64,000 nt of DNA from Colwellia sp. (GTDB lineage Bacteria > Pseudomonadota > Gammaproteobacteria > Enterobacterales > Alteromonadaceae), in the NCBI RefSeq assembly GCF_013214175.1, contig NZ_JABSPA010000003.1, positions 248,001 to 312,000 on the forward strand, written 5' to 3'. A program made the translations under genes and the position numbers. Positions 30,341 to 39,056 of this stretch are shown here, in pieces. Each line of letters opens with the position of its first letter. Position 1 is the first letter of the stretch. The notes below the pieces were generated by a model. That model was not told the origin of the DNA and did not search any database. It saw only the letters and a list, made by a program, of their open reading frames with translations.

Positions 30341-32521
30341 TTAAGACTCAGAGCTACTTAGTTGACGTTTTTTTTCCAAACGATATTGATGCAGTAAAGG
30401 CTCGGTATAACCATTAGGCTGCTTAGCTCCTTTGAATATCAAAGCGGAAGCGGCTTTAAAAGCAATACTATGGCTAAAGTCATCGCTCATCGCTTGATAG
30501 CTAGTATCACTTGCATTTTGCTTATCAACAATACGGGCCATTTTCTCTAAACTTGCTTGTACCTGTTCAGTAGTACAAATGTTATGTGTCAGCCAATTAG
30601 CAATATGTTGACTGGAAATTCTTAAGGTTGCTCTATCTTCCATCAAGCCGACATCATTTATATCGGGTACCTTAGAGCATCCGACACCGTCATCTATCCA
30701 GCGTACTACATAACCTAAAATCCCTTGGCAATTATTGTCTAGCTCTGCAGTAATCTCAGCTGTACTCCAGTTAGTATTTTCTGCAAGTGGAATGGTTAAA
30801 ATATCGTCGATATTGGCAACTTTACGCTGACTCAGCTGTTTTTGTAAAGCAAATACATTTACTTTGTGATAATGCAGAGCATGTAGGGTTGCTGCAGTAG
30901 GTGAGGGTACCCAAGCGGTATTCGCACCGGCCTCGACATGATTTATTTTAGTAGCCAACATGTTCGACATTTGATCGGGAATTGGCCACATACCTTTACC
31001 AATTTGCGCCTTTTGGCTAAAGCCGCAAGCAAGTCCGACATCAACATTGTTATCTTCATAGGCGCCAATCCACGGCGTTAGTTTTATATCCGCTTTCCTT
31101 GCCATAGCACCGGCCATCATTGAGGTATGAATTTCATCGCCGGTTCTGTCTAAAAAGCCTGTATTGATAAATACCACGCGATCTTTAGCGGCATAAATAC
31201 AGTTCTTTAAATTGACACTGGTACGTCTTTCTTCATCCATAATGCCCATTTTTATGGTATTGCTTGGTAATGACAAAGCCTTTTCCACTCGAGAGAATAA
31301 GGTATCAGCAAAAGCCACTTCCTCAGGACCGTGCATTTTTGGCTTAACAATGTAAATTGAACCCTCACTACTGTTACAGTATTCGCCATTACCTTTTAAG
31401 TCATGCAAGGCCACCAAAGAGGTGATCATTGCATCGAGTATGCCTTCGGGTATTTCATTACCCTGGCTATCGATAATGGCATTATTTGTCATCAAATGGC
31501 CAACATTACGAACGAACATTAAACTGCGACCTTTCAGGGTCACGGTATCGCCGTTTAGTGTTTGCACGCTAAAATCATCGTTCATGGTACGAGTGATGGT
31601 TTGACCATTTTTGTTTAGCTTGGCAGTTAACTTACCTGTCATTAAACCTAACCAATTACGATAAGCTAATACTTTATCTTCACCATCTACCGCAGCGACT
31701 GAATCTTCGCAATCCATAATAGTTGTTAAAGCCGACTCAAGCACTATGTCACTTAAGCCCGTAGCATCTTGTTGACCAATAACACTCTTGTCATTAAACA
31801 ATAAACTAAGATGTAAGCCGTTATGAATAAACATCAATGACTCTGGCTTATTAATACTGCCAGTAAAGCCAATAAAAGCTGACGGTGTTTTTAAGGCGGT
31901 TTGTTGACCGTCAGTTAAAGTAACCATCAATTGTTGCTCGGTTAAATGGTAACTAACTGCTTGAGTATGGCTGCCAGAAACAAGTGGCAGCGCTTGATCT
32001 AAATGGGCTTTGGCAAAAGCGACCACCTTTTTACCACGTATTGGATTATAGGCTTTAGTTGCCTCGGCGCCATCCTCATAACTGATGGCATCACTGCCAT
32101 AAAGTGCATCATATAGACTGCCCCAACGTGCGTTTACTGCGTTTAAAGCAAAGCGAGCATTCATTATTGGCACAACAAGTTGCGGCCCTGCCATCAAAGC
32201 TAGCTCATTATCAACATTAGAGGTGTTGATACTAAAGTCATCTACAGGGGGAACAAGATAATTGATATCCGCTAAAAATTGCTTATAGTGTAAAAAGTTA
32301 AGCGGCTTATTGTCTTGGTGGTAATTATCTATGCTCGCTTGTAAAACATCACGCTTTACTAATAGTTGTTGATTTTCGGGACTTAGGTCATTAATTATTT
32401 TTGAAAACTGCTGCCAAAAGTGACTTGAACTAATGGCGGTGCCAGGCAATGCTTCATATTCAATAAAATCAAAAAGACATTGGCTTACGGTTAAGTTTTC
32501 TATGGTTACTGTCGATGGCAT
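30341..32521 (-). CDS. glcB: Malate synthase G
   Basis: 726 residues (E. coli GlcB 723). It condenses glyoxylate with acetyl-CoA to malate, the second step of the glyoxylate shunt. Visible family blocks are LMAGPQLVVPIMNARFALNA, NARWGSLYDALYGSD, TTIMDCEDSVAAVDGEDK, SLMFVRNVGHLMTN and the region GANTAWVPSPTAATLHALHY near the C-terminal catalytic domain. It is the monomeric G type, not the shorter AceB type. Isocitrate lyase is encoded 2.8 kb away on the opposite strand, so the shunt genes are close but not an operon. A strong terminator follows. Confidence 0.97.
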   Translation of the reverse strand: MPSTVTIENLTVSQCLFDFIEYEALPGTAISSSHFWQQFSKIINDLSPENQQLLVKRDVLQASIDNYHQDNKPLNFLHYKQFLADINYLVPPVDDFSINTSNVDNELALMAGPQLVVPIMNARFALNAVNARWGSLYDALYGSDAISYEDGAEATKAYNPIRGKKVVAFAKAHLDQALPLVSGSHTQAVSYHLTEQQLMVTLTDGQQTALKTPSAFIGFTGSINKPESLMFIHNGLHLSLLFNDKSVIGQQDATGLSDIVLESALTTIMDCEDSVAAVDGEDKVLAYRNWLGLMTGKLTAKLNKNGQTITRTMNDDFSVQTLNGDTVTLKGRSLMFVRNVGHLMTNNAIIDSQGNEIPEGILDAMITSLVALHDLKGNGEYCNSSEGSIYIVKPKMHGPEEVAFADTLFSRVEKALSLPSNTIKMGIMDEERRTSVNLKNCIYAAKDRVVFINTGFLDRTGDEIHTSMMAGAMARKADIKLTPWIGAYEDNNVDVGLACGFSQKAQIGKGMWPIPDQMSNMLATKINHVEAGANTAWVPSPTAATLHALHYHKVNVFALQKQLSQRKVANIDDILTIPLAENTNWSTAEITAELDNNCQGILGYVVRWIDDGVGCSKVPDINDVGLMEDRATLRISSQHIANWLTHNICTTEQVQASLEKMARIVDKQNASDTSYQAMSDDFSHSIAFKAASALIFKGAKQPNGYTEPLLHQYRLEKKRQLSSSES

Positions 32522-32883
32522 TATTACTTGGCCTTATTTCAAAAACTTGCTGTTAAAAGGATTAAGAATATTGGTATGAAAGTTTCTATTTCAAAAGGTC
32601 ATTTTAGGATGATTACCTTGAAACAGAGCGGTAAATAAATCTTAATGATAATCCTATGGCTTATTATCACTGCTGGCAATAGTACTTCTAGGCTCTAAAG
32701 CGGTATCTATTAAGGCTACTTCGATTTCGATATTTACTAAGTTATTGTTAAATAGACTTAATGTTGTTTTATTGACCTAGCTTAACTACCTTGGATGATA
32801 TTATTGTACTTTATGATAAACACCATTCATCTTATGAATGATGATGGTATTTGTCACTTACTAGTGACTAATATCAAAAACGT
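32522..32883. other. Intergenic region lrgB-glcB
   Basis: 362 bp without a gene. Near the lrgB end are two hairpins: ATTCAT/ATGAAT at 32825-32839 and GTCACT/AGTGAC at 32853-32868; either may end the lrgAB transcript. The rest should contain the glcB promoter; no clear operator was seen. Confidence 0.5.
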
Positions 32884-33606
32884 TTAGGTAAACAATTGCA
32901 GTAATAGCGGTATTAACCAAGGGCTGATGAGTGCAGTGAGTAATGCGGATAAAATCAGTGCAACTGAGCTATATGCACCATGTTCAGCACTCACTCTCAC
33001 CAATACCGCCGTGCCAATAACATGGCTAGCACTACCTATTGCCAAGCCTTGCGCTTTTGCTGAGTTTACCCCGATAGTTCTCAGCCAAGCAGGCCCTAGT
33101 AAAGCGCCAAATAGGCCAGCAATTAAAATGGCAAAAGTAGTGATTGAGCTATCTCCGGATAATTGCTCTGTTAAAGTAATACCAATAGGAGTAGTCACAG
33201 ATTTAAGCGATAAAGCTATGGCTATCTCAGGGGCTTTAATAAAGGTCATTGCCATAATAAAACTGACTATTATCACCACAATAATACCTAAAACTAAAAT
33301 AGACATAATCTCTCGCCAATGAACTTTTATCTGTCTGAGCTGTTGATATAGCGGAAAGCCTAGGGCAACAATTGCTGGCTCTAACATTAGGTTAAGCACG
33401 TATGTCGCTTGGCTATATTCTTGATAGTTAATATCAACAAAAAGCAACAGCGGCACTAGTACCGTGATGGTTATCAACATCGGGTTTAACCAAATGGTTT
33501 GCCATTTTTGTTGCTGATTTACTGCTAATTGATAGCATGCCACCGTTATTAAAGTGATAGCTATACTTGCCAAAACAGGGAAGTCTATAACTAAGCTAGT
33601 AAGCAT
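32884..33606 (-). CDS. LrgB family membrane protein
   Basis: 240 residues, about seven hydrophobic helices. The LrgB/CidB signature ALSLKSVTTPIGITLTEQL is present, as is the glycine-rich IGSASHVIGTAVLVRVS. With its LrgA partner it forms a membrane system first described as holin-like murein hydrolase regulators and since shown in several bacteria to act in pyruvate or related small-acid transport. It overlaps the lrgA-like gene by one base (33606), so the two are co-translated. The location between malate synthase and isocitrate lyase genes hints at a carboxylate role (inference). Confidence 0.92.
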   Translation of the reverse strand: MLTSLVIDFPVLASIAITLITVACYQLAVNQQQKWQTIWLNPMLITITVLVPLLLFVDINYQEYSQATYVLNLMLEPAIVALGFPLYQQLRQIKVHWREIMSILVLGIIVVIIVSFIMAMTFIKAPEIAIALSLKSVTTPIGITLTEQLSGDSSITTFAILIAGLFGALLGPAWLRTIGVNSAKAQGLAIGSASHVIGTAVLVRVSAEHGAYSSVALILSALLTALISPWLIPLLLQLFT

Positions 33607-33986
33607 TATGTTTTACCCTCAGATGAATTTTCATCATTAGGTACTGGTTTAGTTAGTAAGCGTTCACTGAGGTAACCAATCACAGTCAATAAGATAAATG
33701 TTGAACTGAAAATAATAGCAATCAATGCGACACCGTGTTCTTGTATTAATTGAAAGTGATTAATTACCCCAACGCCTGCGGGAACAAAACAAACCCCCAT
33801 ATGCCTAACTAACCACTGATTGGTCGCGGTAACTTTTTTAGCACTAAACCAGTTTAGCTGTAAAAATATGGCATAAATAACCATGCCGTATAAGCTTGCC
33901 GGTAAGCCTGCCAATAAATGGTGAGCTAGCTTTCCTAGCAATAAACTAATACTGATGGCAAAAAGGGTATAAAGGGTGTTTTTCAT
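33606..33986 (-). CDS. CidA/LrgA family membrane protein
   Basis: 126 residues with four hydrophobic helices; LLAGLPASLYGMVIYAIFLQL and FVPAGVGVINHFQLI are the family motifs. It is the small subunit of a CidAB/LrgAB pair. It starts six bases after the stop of the LysR gene and overlaps lrgB by one base, so lysR-lrgA-lrgB reads as one operon. In Staphylococcus, CidR, a LysR regulator, drives cidABC in response to acetate, and the arrangement here is similar. Confidence 0.92.
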   Translation of the reverse strand: MKNTLYTLFAISISLLLGKLAHHLLAGLPASLYGMVIYAIFLQLNWFSAKKVTATNQWLVRHMGVCFVPAGVGVINHFQLIQEHGVALIAIIFSSTFILLTVIGYLSERLLTKPVPNDENSSEGKT

Positions 33987-33992
33987 GGAATG

Positions 33993-34940
33993 TTATTGAT
34001 TCTCTTGGCATTCTTGTGCGGCAGCAATAACCAATTGTCTAAACCAAATATGGCTGGCGTCGTGATGCAATAATGGACTCCAGATCATTTTTAACTCTAT
34101 TTCCGGGATATCAAAGGGCGGTTTTATAATAGTATAGTTACTGTCATTTTTATGTAACATCGCCGCTTTTGTTGGTAAAGTGGCAATTAAGTTATCTTCG
34201 TAAGCTAATTGCATGGCAACATGGTAATTACGGGTAAACACCTTAATGTCACGCTTCTTACCTAAGCGGGCAAGTGCTTCATCAACCCACCCGAGCTTTT
34301 GTACATCTTTAGGGTCCATACCCACGCCGACACCAAAACCTGTTTTTGACACCCAAACGTGTTTAGCACCCAGGTAAGCATTTAAATTAAATTTACTGAC
34401 TAATGGGCTGTCAGCATTTAATAAACAAGAAAAAGAGTCACGCCAAATCGCTTTTTGGTGGAAAGATTGCGGCAACTCATCAAAACGATTAATCGCCATA
34501 TCAATTTTACCTGCCTCTACATCATGAAAGGTGACATCACTTGGCGTCATAATGTCTAAGGTGATATTAGGTGCTACTTCATTTAAAGCCCTTAGTAGTT
34601 TAGGGATCAGCGTTGAAGCGGCATAATCACTGGCCATTATCCTAAAAACTCGCTGACTTTTTAATTCGTTAAATTCTTCCTCACCTTGCAAGGCCTCTTC
34701 TAACTCAAGCAATATTTTACGAATGCTTGGTCCTAAAGCGCGAGCACGCTCTGTCGGTACCATGCCATCAGAAGTACGCACTAAAATAGGGTCGTTAAAT
34801 AAAGTTCTTAATCGTTTTAAGCCATTACTCATTGCAGGTTGAGTAATGTTAAGTTGGCTTGCGGCCCGAGTAACATTCTTCTCTCGCAATAATACGTCTA
34901 AATAAATAAGTAAATTCAAATCAATTTTAGAAATATTCAT
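33993..34940 (-). CDS. LysR family regulator upstream of lrgAB
   Basis: 315 residues: winged helix-turn-helix (about 5-65, LDVLLREKNVTRAASQLNITQPAMSNGLKRLR) and a LysR effector domain. The pattern 'NLLIYLDVLLREKNVTRAA...PAMSNGL' is that of the NodD/PA2206-like subgroup. It is the first gene of lysR-lrgA-lrgB and divergent from aceA; a good LysR-type box lies between them at 35065-35083. By position it may control lrgAB, aceA or both. The effector is unknown. Confidence 0.93.
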   Translation of the reverse strand: MNISKIDLNLLIYLDVLLREKNVTRAASQLNITQPAMSNGLKRLRTLFNDPILVRTSDGMVPTERARALGPSIRKILLELEEALQGEEEFNELKSQRVFRIMASDYAASTLIPKLLRALNEVAPNITLDIMTPSDVTFHDVEAGKIDMAINRFDELPQSFHQKAIWRDSFSCLLNADSPLVSKFNLNAYLGAKHVWVSKTGFGVGVGMDPKDVQKLGWVDEALARLGKKRDIKVFTRNYHVAMQLAYEDNLIATLPTKAAMLHKNDSNYTIIKPPFDIPEIELKMIWSPLLHHDASHIWFRQLVIAAAQECQENQ

Positions 34941-35283
34941 GTCGTTGATGGCTCTCTCAATAAATATAAGTCAGGTAGATATAAGCTATAAACAGGGCTA
35001 ATTCAATGAGTTTTTGTGATTTTAGTGATAAAAACTGGTCGATAAGTGCCATAAATACGGCGGAGTATTCATATTGTGAATACCGGTCATTGTAATTATA
35101 TATTTCAAAAATACCCTAGCCATGAGTTATTGTTTTTGTAGTCCGGTATGAAAGCTTACTTTTTGACATTCATTCTAGGTATTGAACCTAAGTAATGAAA
35201 CATTAGGGTGAGACGTTAACAACCAATGCTAATAATTATTTATAACGATAACTTTATCTACAACAAGACTCTTGGAGAATGAT
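34941..35283. other. Divergent lysR-aceA promoter region
   Basis: 343 bp separating the LysR gene from aceA. It contains the candidate LysR box at 35065-35083 and an AT-rich stretch to the aceA ribosome site (TTGGAG at 35272). No gene was seen. Confidence 0.6.
35065..35083. promoter_or_regulatory. Candidate LysR-type operator between lysR and aceA
   Basis: Perfect arms GTATTCA and TGAATAC flank five bases. The inner TTC-N7-GAA fits the T-N11-A consensus of LysR regulators. It lies 125 bp from the lysR start and about 200 bp from the aceA start. Confidence 0.6.
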
Positions 35284-36867
35284 ATGTCTAACTATCAAAG
35301 TGCAATAGAAGCGGTTAAAGCAATTAAAGAACAAGCAGGTAGCTCTTGGGATGCTATTAACCCTGAGTCTATTGCTCGTATGCGAGCACAAAATAAATTT
35401 AAAACAGGTTTAGATATCGCTCAGTACACAGCAGACATTATGCGTAGAGATATGGATGCTTATGATGCTGATAGCTCTAAGTACACCCAATCTCTTGGTT
35501 GTTGGCATGGTTTTGTTGGTCAACAAAAAATGATCTCTATCAAGAAGCATTTTGATGGTAAAACAGATCGTCGTTATTTATACCTTTCGGGTTGGATGGT
35601 TGCAGCACTGCGCAGCGAATTTGGTCCTCTTCCTGATCAATCAATGCATGAAAAAACATCTGTCGCGTCTTTAGTTGCAGAGCTTTATACCTTCTTGCGT
35701 CAAGCTGATGCACGTGAATTAGGCGGTTTGTTCCGAGAATTAGATAAAGCAAACGATGGTGATAAAGCAGCTATCCAAGATAAAATAGATAATCACGTTA
35801 CTCACGTTGTGCCAATTATTGCTGATATTGATGCCGGCTTTGGTAACGCTGAAGCGACTTACCTAATGGCTAAGCAAATGATTGAAGCGGGTGCTTGTGC
35901 GCTGCAAATTGAAAACCAAGTTGCTGATGAAAAGCAATGTGGTCATCAAGACGGTAAAGTAACTGTACCTCACGCAGATTTTCATTCTAAGATTCGTGCA
36001 TTACGCCATGCATTCTTAGAGCTAGGTATCGACAACGGTATTATCGTTTCACGTACAGATTCTGAAGGTGCAGGCCTTACTAAAGAAATTGCAGTGGTTA
36101 AAGAGCCAGGCGATCAAGGCGACATTTATAACTCTTTCCTAGACGTTGAAGAGATTGATGTAGCTGATATGGCTGAAGGCGATGTATGTTTTAATCGTGA
36201 CGGTAAGTTAGTTCGTCCTAAGCGTTTACCTTCTGGTTTATACCAATTCCGCCAAGGCACCGGTGAAGAGCGTTGTGTATTTGACAGTATCGAAGCTATT
36301 AAAGCTGGCGCAGATTTACTTTGGATTGAAACGGCAACACCAAACGTTGCTGATATCACAGCTATGATGAACGAAGTACGTAAAGAAATTCCTAATGCTA
36401 AGCTGGTTTACAACAACAGCCCATCATTTAACTGGACGCTAAACTTCCGTCAACAGGCATTTGACGCCATGGAACAAGCGGGTGAAGATACTTCTGCTTA
36501 TGTTCGCGCAGATTTAATGAATGTTGATTATGATGATACTGAATTAGCGACCGCTGCAGATGATAAAATTCGTAGCTTCCAAGCGGATACTGCACGTGAA
36601 GCAGGTATTTTCCATCACTTAATCACATTGCCTACGTACCACACCACTGCATTGTCTGTTGATAACTTGGCAAAAGAGTACTTTGGTGATGCGGCTATGC
36701 TGGGTTATGTTGAAGGTGTACAACGTAAAGAAATTCGTCAAGGCATCGCCTGTGTTAAACATCAAAACATGTCAGGCTCTGACATGGGTGATGATCACAA
36801 AGAATACTTTGCTGGTGAAAATGCCCTTAAAGCCGGTGGCGAGAAAAATACCTCTAACCAGTTTTAA
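35284..36867 (+). CDS. aceA: Isocitrate lyase
   Basis: 527 residues from the ATG at 35284, placed by TTGGAG seven bases before it; the in-frame TTG at 35272 lies inside that ribosome site. It cleaves isocitrate to glyoxylate and succinate, the first step of the glyoxylate shunt. The active-site loop is KQCGH (Cys219) rather than KKCGH, as in the longer class found in Pseudomonas and marine gammaproteobacteria; other family blocks are IADIDAGFGNAEATYLMAK and NNSPSFNWT. No aceK or aceB follows; a strong terminator does. Confidence 0.97.
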   Translation: MSNYQSAIEAVKAIKEQAGSSWDAINPESIARMRAQNKFKTGLDIAQYTADIMRRDMDAYDADSSKYTQSLGCWHGFVGQQKMISIKKHFDGKTDRRYLYLSGWMVAALRSEFGPLPDQSMHEKTSVASLVAELYTFLRQADARELGGLFRELDKANDGDKAAIQDKIDNHVTHVVPIIADIDAGFGNAEATYLMAKQMIEAGACALQIENQVADEKQCGHQDGKVTVPHADFHSKIRALRHAFLELGIDNGIIVSRTDSEGAGLTKEIAVVKEPGDQGDIYNSFLDVEEIDVADMAEGDVCFNRDGKLVRPKRLPSGLYQFRQGTGEERCVFDSIEAIKAGADLLWIETATPNVADITAMMNEVRKEIPNAKLVYNNSPSFNWTLNFRQQAFDAMEQAGEDTSAYVRADLMNVDYDDTELATAADDKIRSFQADTAREAGIFHHLITLPTYHTTALSVDNLAKEYFGDAAMLGYVEGVQRKEIRQGIACVKHQNMSGSDMGDDHKEYFAGENALKAGGEKNTSNQF

Positions 36868-36917
36868 TACCAATTAGGTAAGTAATTTATCGCTAGTTAG
36901 TTAGCTAGTGAACGAAT

Positions 36918-36948
36918 AAAAAAAACCAGCCTTTATGGCTGGTTTTTT
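36918..36948 (+). terminator. Terminator of aceA
   Basis: AAAAAACCAGCC, a TTTAT loop and GGCTGGTTTTTT form a 12-bp stem with T run, 51 bp after the aceA stop. Confidence 0.93.
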
Positions 36949-36985
36949 GTTTTCAGTCTCTGCAAAATGAAGTTTATAGAGGCAC

Positions 36986-37022
36986 AAAAAAGGCTGCCTA
37001 TTAAAGTTAAGAGACAGCCTTT
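36986..37022 (-). terminator. Terminator of the DUF481 gene
   Basis: On the minus strand AAAGGCTG pairs with CAGCCTTT across a long loop and is followed by TTTTG. It lies about 110 bp after the convergent DUF481 gene. In between, the 10-mer TGCTTTCTCA recurs about three times (37048-37078). Confidence 0.75.
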
Positions 37023-37131
37023 GCTAATATTTTGTAATACTTTGTCGTGCTTTCTCATGCTTTCTCATGCTTTCTGAGATTCAGCGCGTAAAAAGCAGTT
37101 ATCGCTAACTTAGTTATTTATCGGTTTTAGC

Positions 37132-37938
37132 TTAGAAGCTATAAACTAAAGTTACTGAAGTCTCAGTATTCATTTTTTCAAAGCCTTCTTCTACTTGAGT
37201 ATCGTAATCAACACGAAAAGCGAATTTAAACTGTAATGAATCAATTAACTTAGTTGTTAGTGATGTTTCTGATTTATAAACACTGTTTTTATCAGATTCA
37301 AAGGCTTGCTTAGCAACAAAGTATTGTTTGAACTCAACAAATTCATTGATTTGCTTAGTATATAAAGCTTGTGCTTGTACTATTGCTGCTGTTTCACCAT
37401 TTTCAATAATGGCAGCATCAGTTTCCGTTGCCGGCATAGCGCGAATTACGTCGTACTTTACACCAGGACCAATATCAGCGAAAAATGAACTAGTTTCAGT
37501 TTCCCACCAGTGACGACCCCAACCAAACGAAGCGGAAGTTTGGTAAGCGAAGCTGCTGAACTTATCTTGTTGATAATAAGCGCTACCGTAAAGATAGTTT
37601 TTACCACCTTCTTCTAACGAGTAGTTAGTCTGACCTAGGATATCCCATTTATTATCTGTGCTTTCAAATTCATCTTTGCCGGTATCTTCATCTTCGGTTT
37701 CAAGCTTTTTAGCCAGGGCATTAAAAGTTAATAAGTTTAACCAGCGTCCTTCTTCATGCTTAATATTTATGCCGGCTTTGATATCACCGCTTTTAGTGTT
37801 ACCCGTTTTAAATAAAAAGCCTAACTCGGCCGAAATAGTTAACGTTGATTTTTCTTCATCAACAGCTTCTTCTGCCAAGGCATATTGGCCGGTAAAAGGT
37901 AATAAAAGCAGTGCGGCAGCAGCCATTTTAGTTTTCAT
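37132..37938 (-). CDS. DUF481 outer-membrane beta-barrel protein
   Basis: 268 residues from the ATG at 37938, which has AAGG at seven bases; the ATG two codons earlier directly abuts that site. Signal peptide about 1-22 (ending YALA), then alternating beta-strand sequence (LTISAELGFLFKTGNTKSGDIKAG, NKWDILGQTNYS) of the DUF481 'salt-induced outer membrane protein' type, ending ETSVTLVYSF with a terminal Phe. Function unknown. It is monocistronic. Confidence 0.9.
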   Translation of the reverse strand: MKTKMAAAALLLLPFTGQYALAEEAVDEEKSTLTISAELGFLFKTGNTKSGDIKAGINIKHEEGRWLNLLTFNALAKKLETEDEDTGKDEFESTDNKWDILGQTNYSLEEGGKNYLYGSAYYQQDKFSSFAYQTSASFGWGRHWWETETSSFFADIGPGVKYDVIRAMPATETDAAIIENGETAAIVQAQALYTKQINEFVEFKQYFVAKQAFESDKNSVYKSETSLTTKLIDSLQFKFAFRVDYDTQVEEGFEKMNTETSVTLVYSF

Positions 37939-38176
37939 GTTCATCCTTAAAAAATGATAATTGGTCGATTAAAATGTAGAGGGTATTAAAATTGCCGCGA
38001 TCCTATCAAATTTTTACAAAACAGCCAACTTGTAAGCTTATGTAAATGAAAAAATCTTAATAAATTAGGCTTATTTTTATAAACTGGTAAATTAAACAAT
38101 AAATATCATTATGTTAATTTATTTACAGCATGCTCTTTAGATGCCTTGAACAGGCTAACTAGGATTAATAGCGAGA

Positions 38177-38479
38177 CTAATCCCGACAAAACTTCTCATG
38201 TAGTACCACTAACAAGTCGGCAATTTTCGGGTTGGCAATACGATATAAAATAGTTTGCGACTCACGCCTAGTGGTCACTATGTTACTTTCCCTTAGTTTG
38301 GCAAGGTGTTGAGACAGAGCTGACTGTGAAAGGTCGATACGCTGGTTTAAATCACCGACAGTAAGTTCACTTTCGCTTAAACAGCAAAGGATCATTAACC
38401 GGTAAGGATTGGATAGTTGTTTCAAAATACCAGCAACTTCTTGGGCATTTTCAAGTAGCTTTTCTTGTTCAGTGTTCAT
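38177..38479 (-). CDS. ArsR family regulator, BigR/SqrR-like
   Basis: 100 residues, a winged helix-turn-helix with the recognition helix in LSQSALSQHLAKLRE and the wing TTRRESQTILYRI. It has no metal-site motif ELCVCDL; instead it has Cys32-Cys33 early (LMILCCLSE) and Cys98 at the end (HEKFCRD), matching the two redox cysteines of BigR/SqrR, which sense persulfide or sulfide by forming a disulfide or tetrasulfide bridge. It is divergent from a DUF2892-rhodanese-DsbA-like set, the typical BigR target, with two palindromes between. Confidence 0.88.
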   Translation of the reverse strand: MNTEQEKLLENAQEVAGILKQLSNPYRLMILCCLSESELTVGDLNQRIDLSQSALSQHLAKLRESNIVTTRRESQTILYRIANPKIADLLVVLHEKFCRD

Positions 38480-38537
38480 TAGGTTTCCATGGTTATTGGC
38501 TCTGTAGCAATAGTTTTACTTTATACTTGCTTTCTAT

Positions 38538-38586
38538 ATTAGTAAAGGCTAATGTATTGTTTTTAATATTAGCAAATGCTAATATT
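38538..38586. promoter_or_regulatory. Double palindromic operator, probably for the ArsR regulator
   Basis: First palindrome: ATTAG-N6-CTAAT at 38538-38553. Second: perfect 9-bp arms AATATTAGC/GCTAATATT at 38565-38586. They share ATTAG-N6-CTAAT and their centres are exactly 30 bp apart, about three helical turns. They lie 59 bp upstream of the regulator start. Confidence 0.75.
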
Positions 38587-38595
38587 TGTATTGGT

Positions 38596-38665
38596 ATTAA
38601 GCATTAAGCATTAAGCATTTAGCATTAAGCTTAAAGCATTAAGCTTAAAGCTTAATTCTTAAGTT
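38596..38665. repeat. Degenerate 7-bp tandem repeat
   Basis: Runs of TAAGCAT change to AAGCTTA-type heptamers over about 70 bp. Non-coding, between operator and hairpin element. Confidence 0.75.
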
Positions 38666-38708
38666 AAGGTTCAAGCCAATTTAATTTATTAAAGGCTAAC
38701 CGCAACTT

Positions 38709-38779
38709 ATACCCGTTCCACCTGAAAATGCAGGATTCAGTTGGAATTTGAAACGAGCATCTTCAAGTGGAACGGGTAT
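38709..38779. repeat. 71-bp inverted-repeat (REP/MITE-like) element
   Basis: Arms of 23 bp beginning ATACCCGTTCCAC and ending GTGGAACGGGTAT match at 21 positions and enclose 25 bases. The ATACCCGTTCCAC type of end is familiar from intergenic repeats of Shewanella and Colwellia relatives (from memory). Confidence 0.75.
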
Positions 38780-38806
38780 TACATCTATAAATTAACAGGA
38801 AGCACT

Positions 38807-38998
38807 ATGACCATAAACGAAGCTCTAAGATTAACTGCTGGTATATTTGTCTTGCTATCACTTTATTTAGCGGTAAATTATAGCCAAGACTGGCTTTGGT
38901 TTACTGCTTTTGTCGCGACTAATTTAATACTGTCATCTTTCACTAAGCTCTGCTTTATGATGTCTGTATTTAGAAAGCTTGGCTTCAAAGATGACTAA
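38807..38998 (+). CDS. DUF2892 (YgaP-like) small membrane protein
   Basis: 63 residues from the ATG at 38807, which has AGGA eight bases upstream; the longer frame runs back through the repeat element and is rejected. Two hydrophobic helices (LRLTAGIFVLLSLYLAV and WLWFTAFVATNLILSSF) followed by TKLCFMMSVFRKLG, the pattern of the membrane part of YgaP, a membrane-anchored rhodanese. Here the anchor and the rhodanese (next gene, 58 bp on) are separate proteins. First gene of the cluster controlled by the divergent ArsR regulator (inference). Confidence 0.85.
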   Translation: MTINEALRLTAGIFVLLSLYLAVNYSQDWLWFTAFVATNLILSSFTKLCFMMSVFRKLGFKDD

Positions 38999-39056
38999 TC
39001 CGTTTGGTATATATTAGCTTTAATCAGTTTTACCAAACTCTCAAAGGGGAATTAAA

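Larger units (their letters stand above)
38480..38806. other. Divergent control region of the sulfur cluster
   Basis: 327 bp. It holds, in order, the double palindrome 38538-38586, the AAGCATT/AAGCTTA heptamer tract 38596-38665 and the 71-bp inverted-repeat element 38709-38779, ending 27 bp before the DUF2892 gene. Confidence 0.7.
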
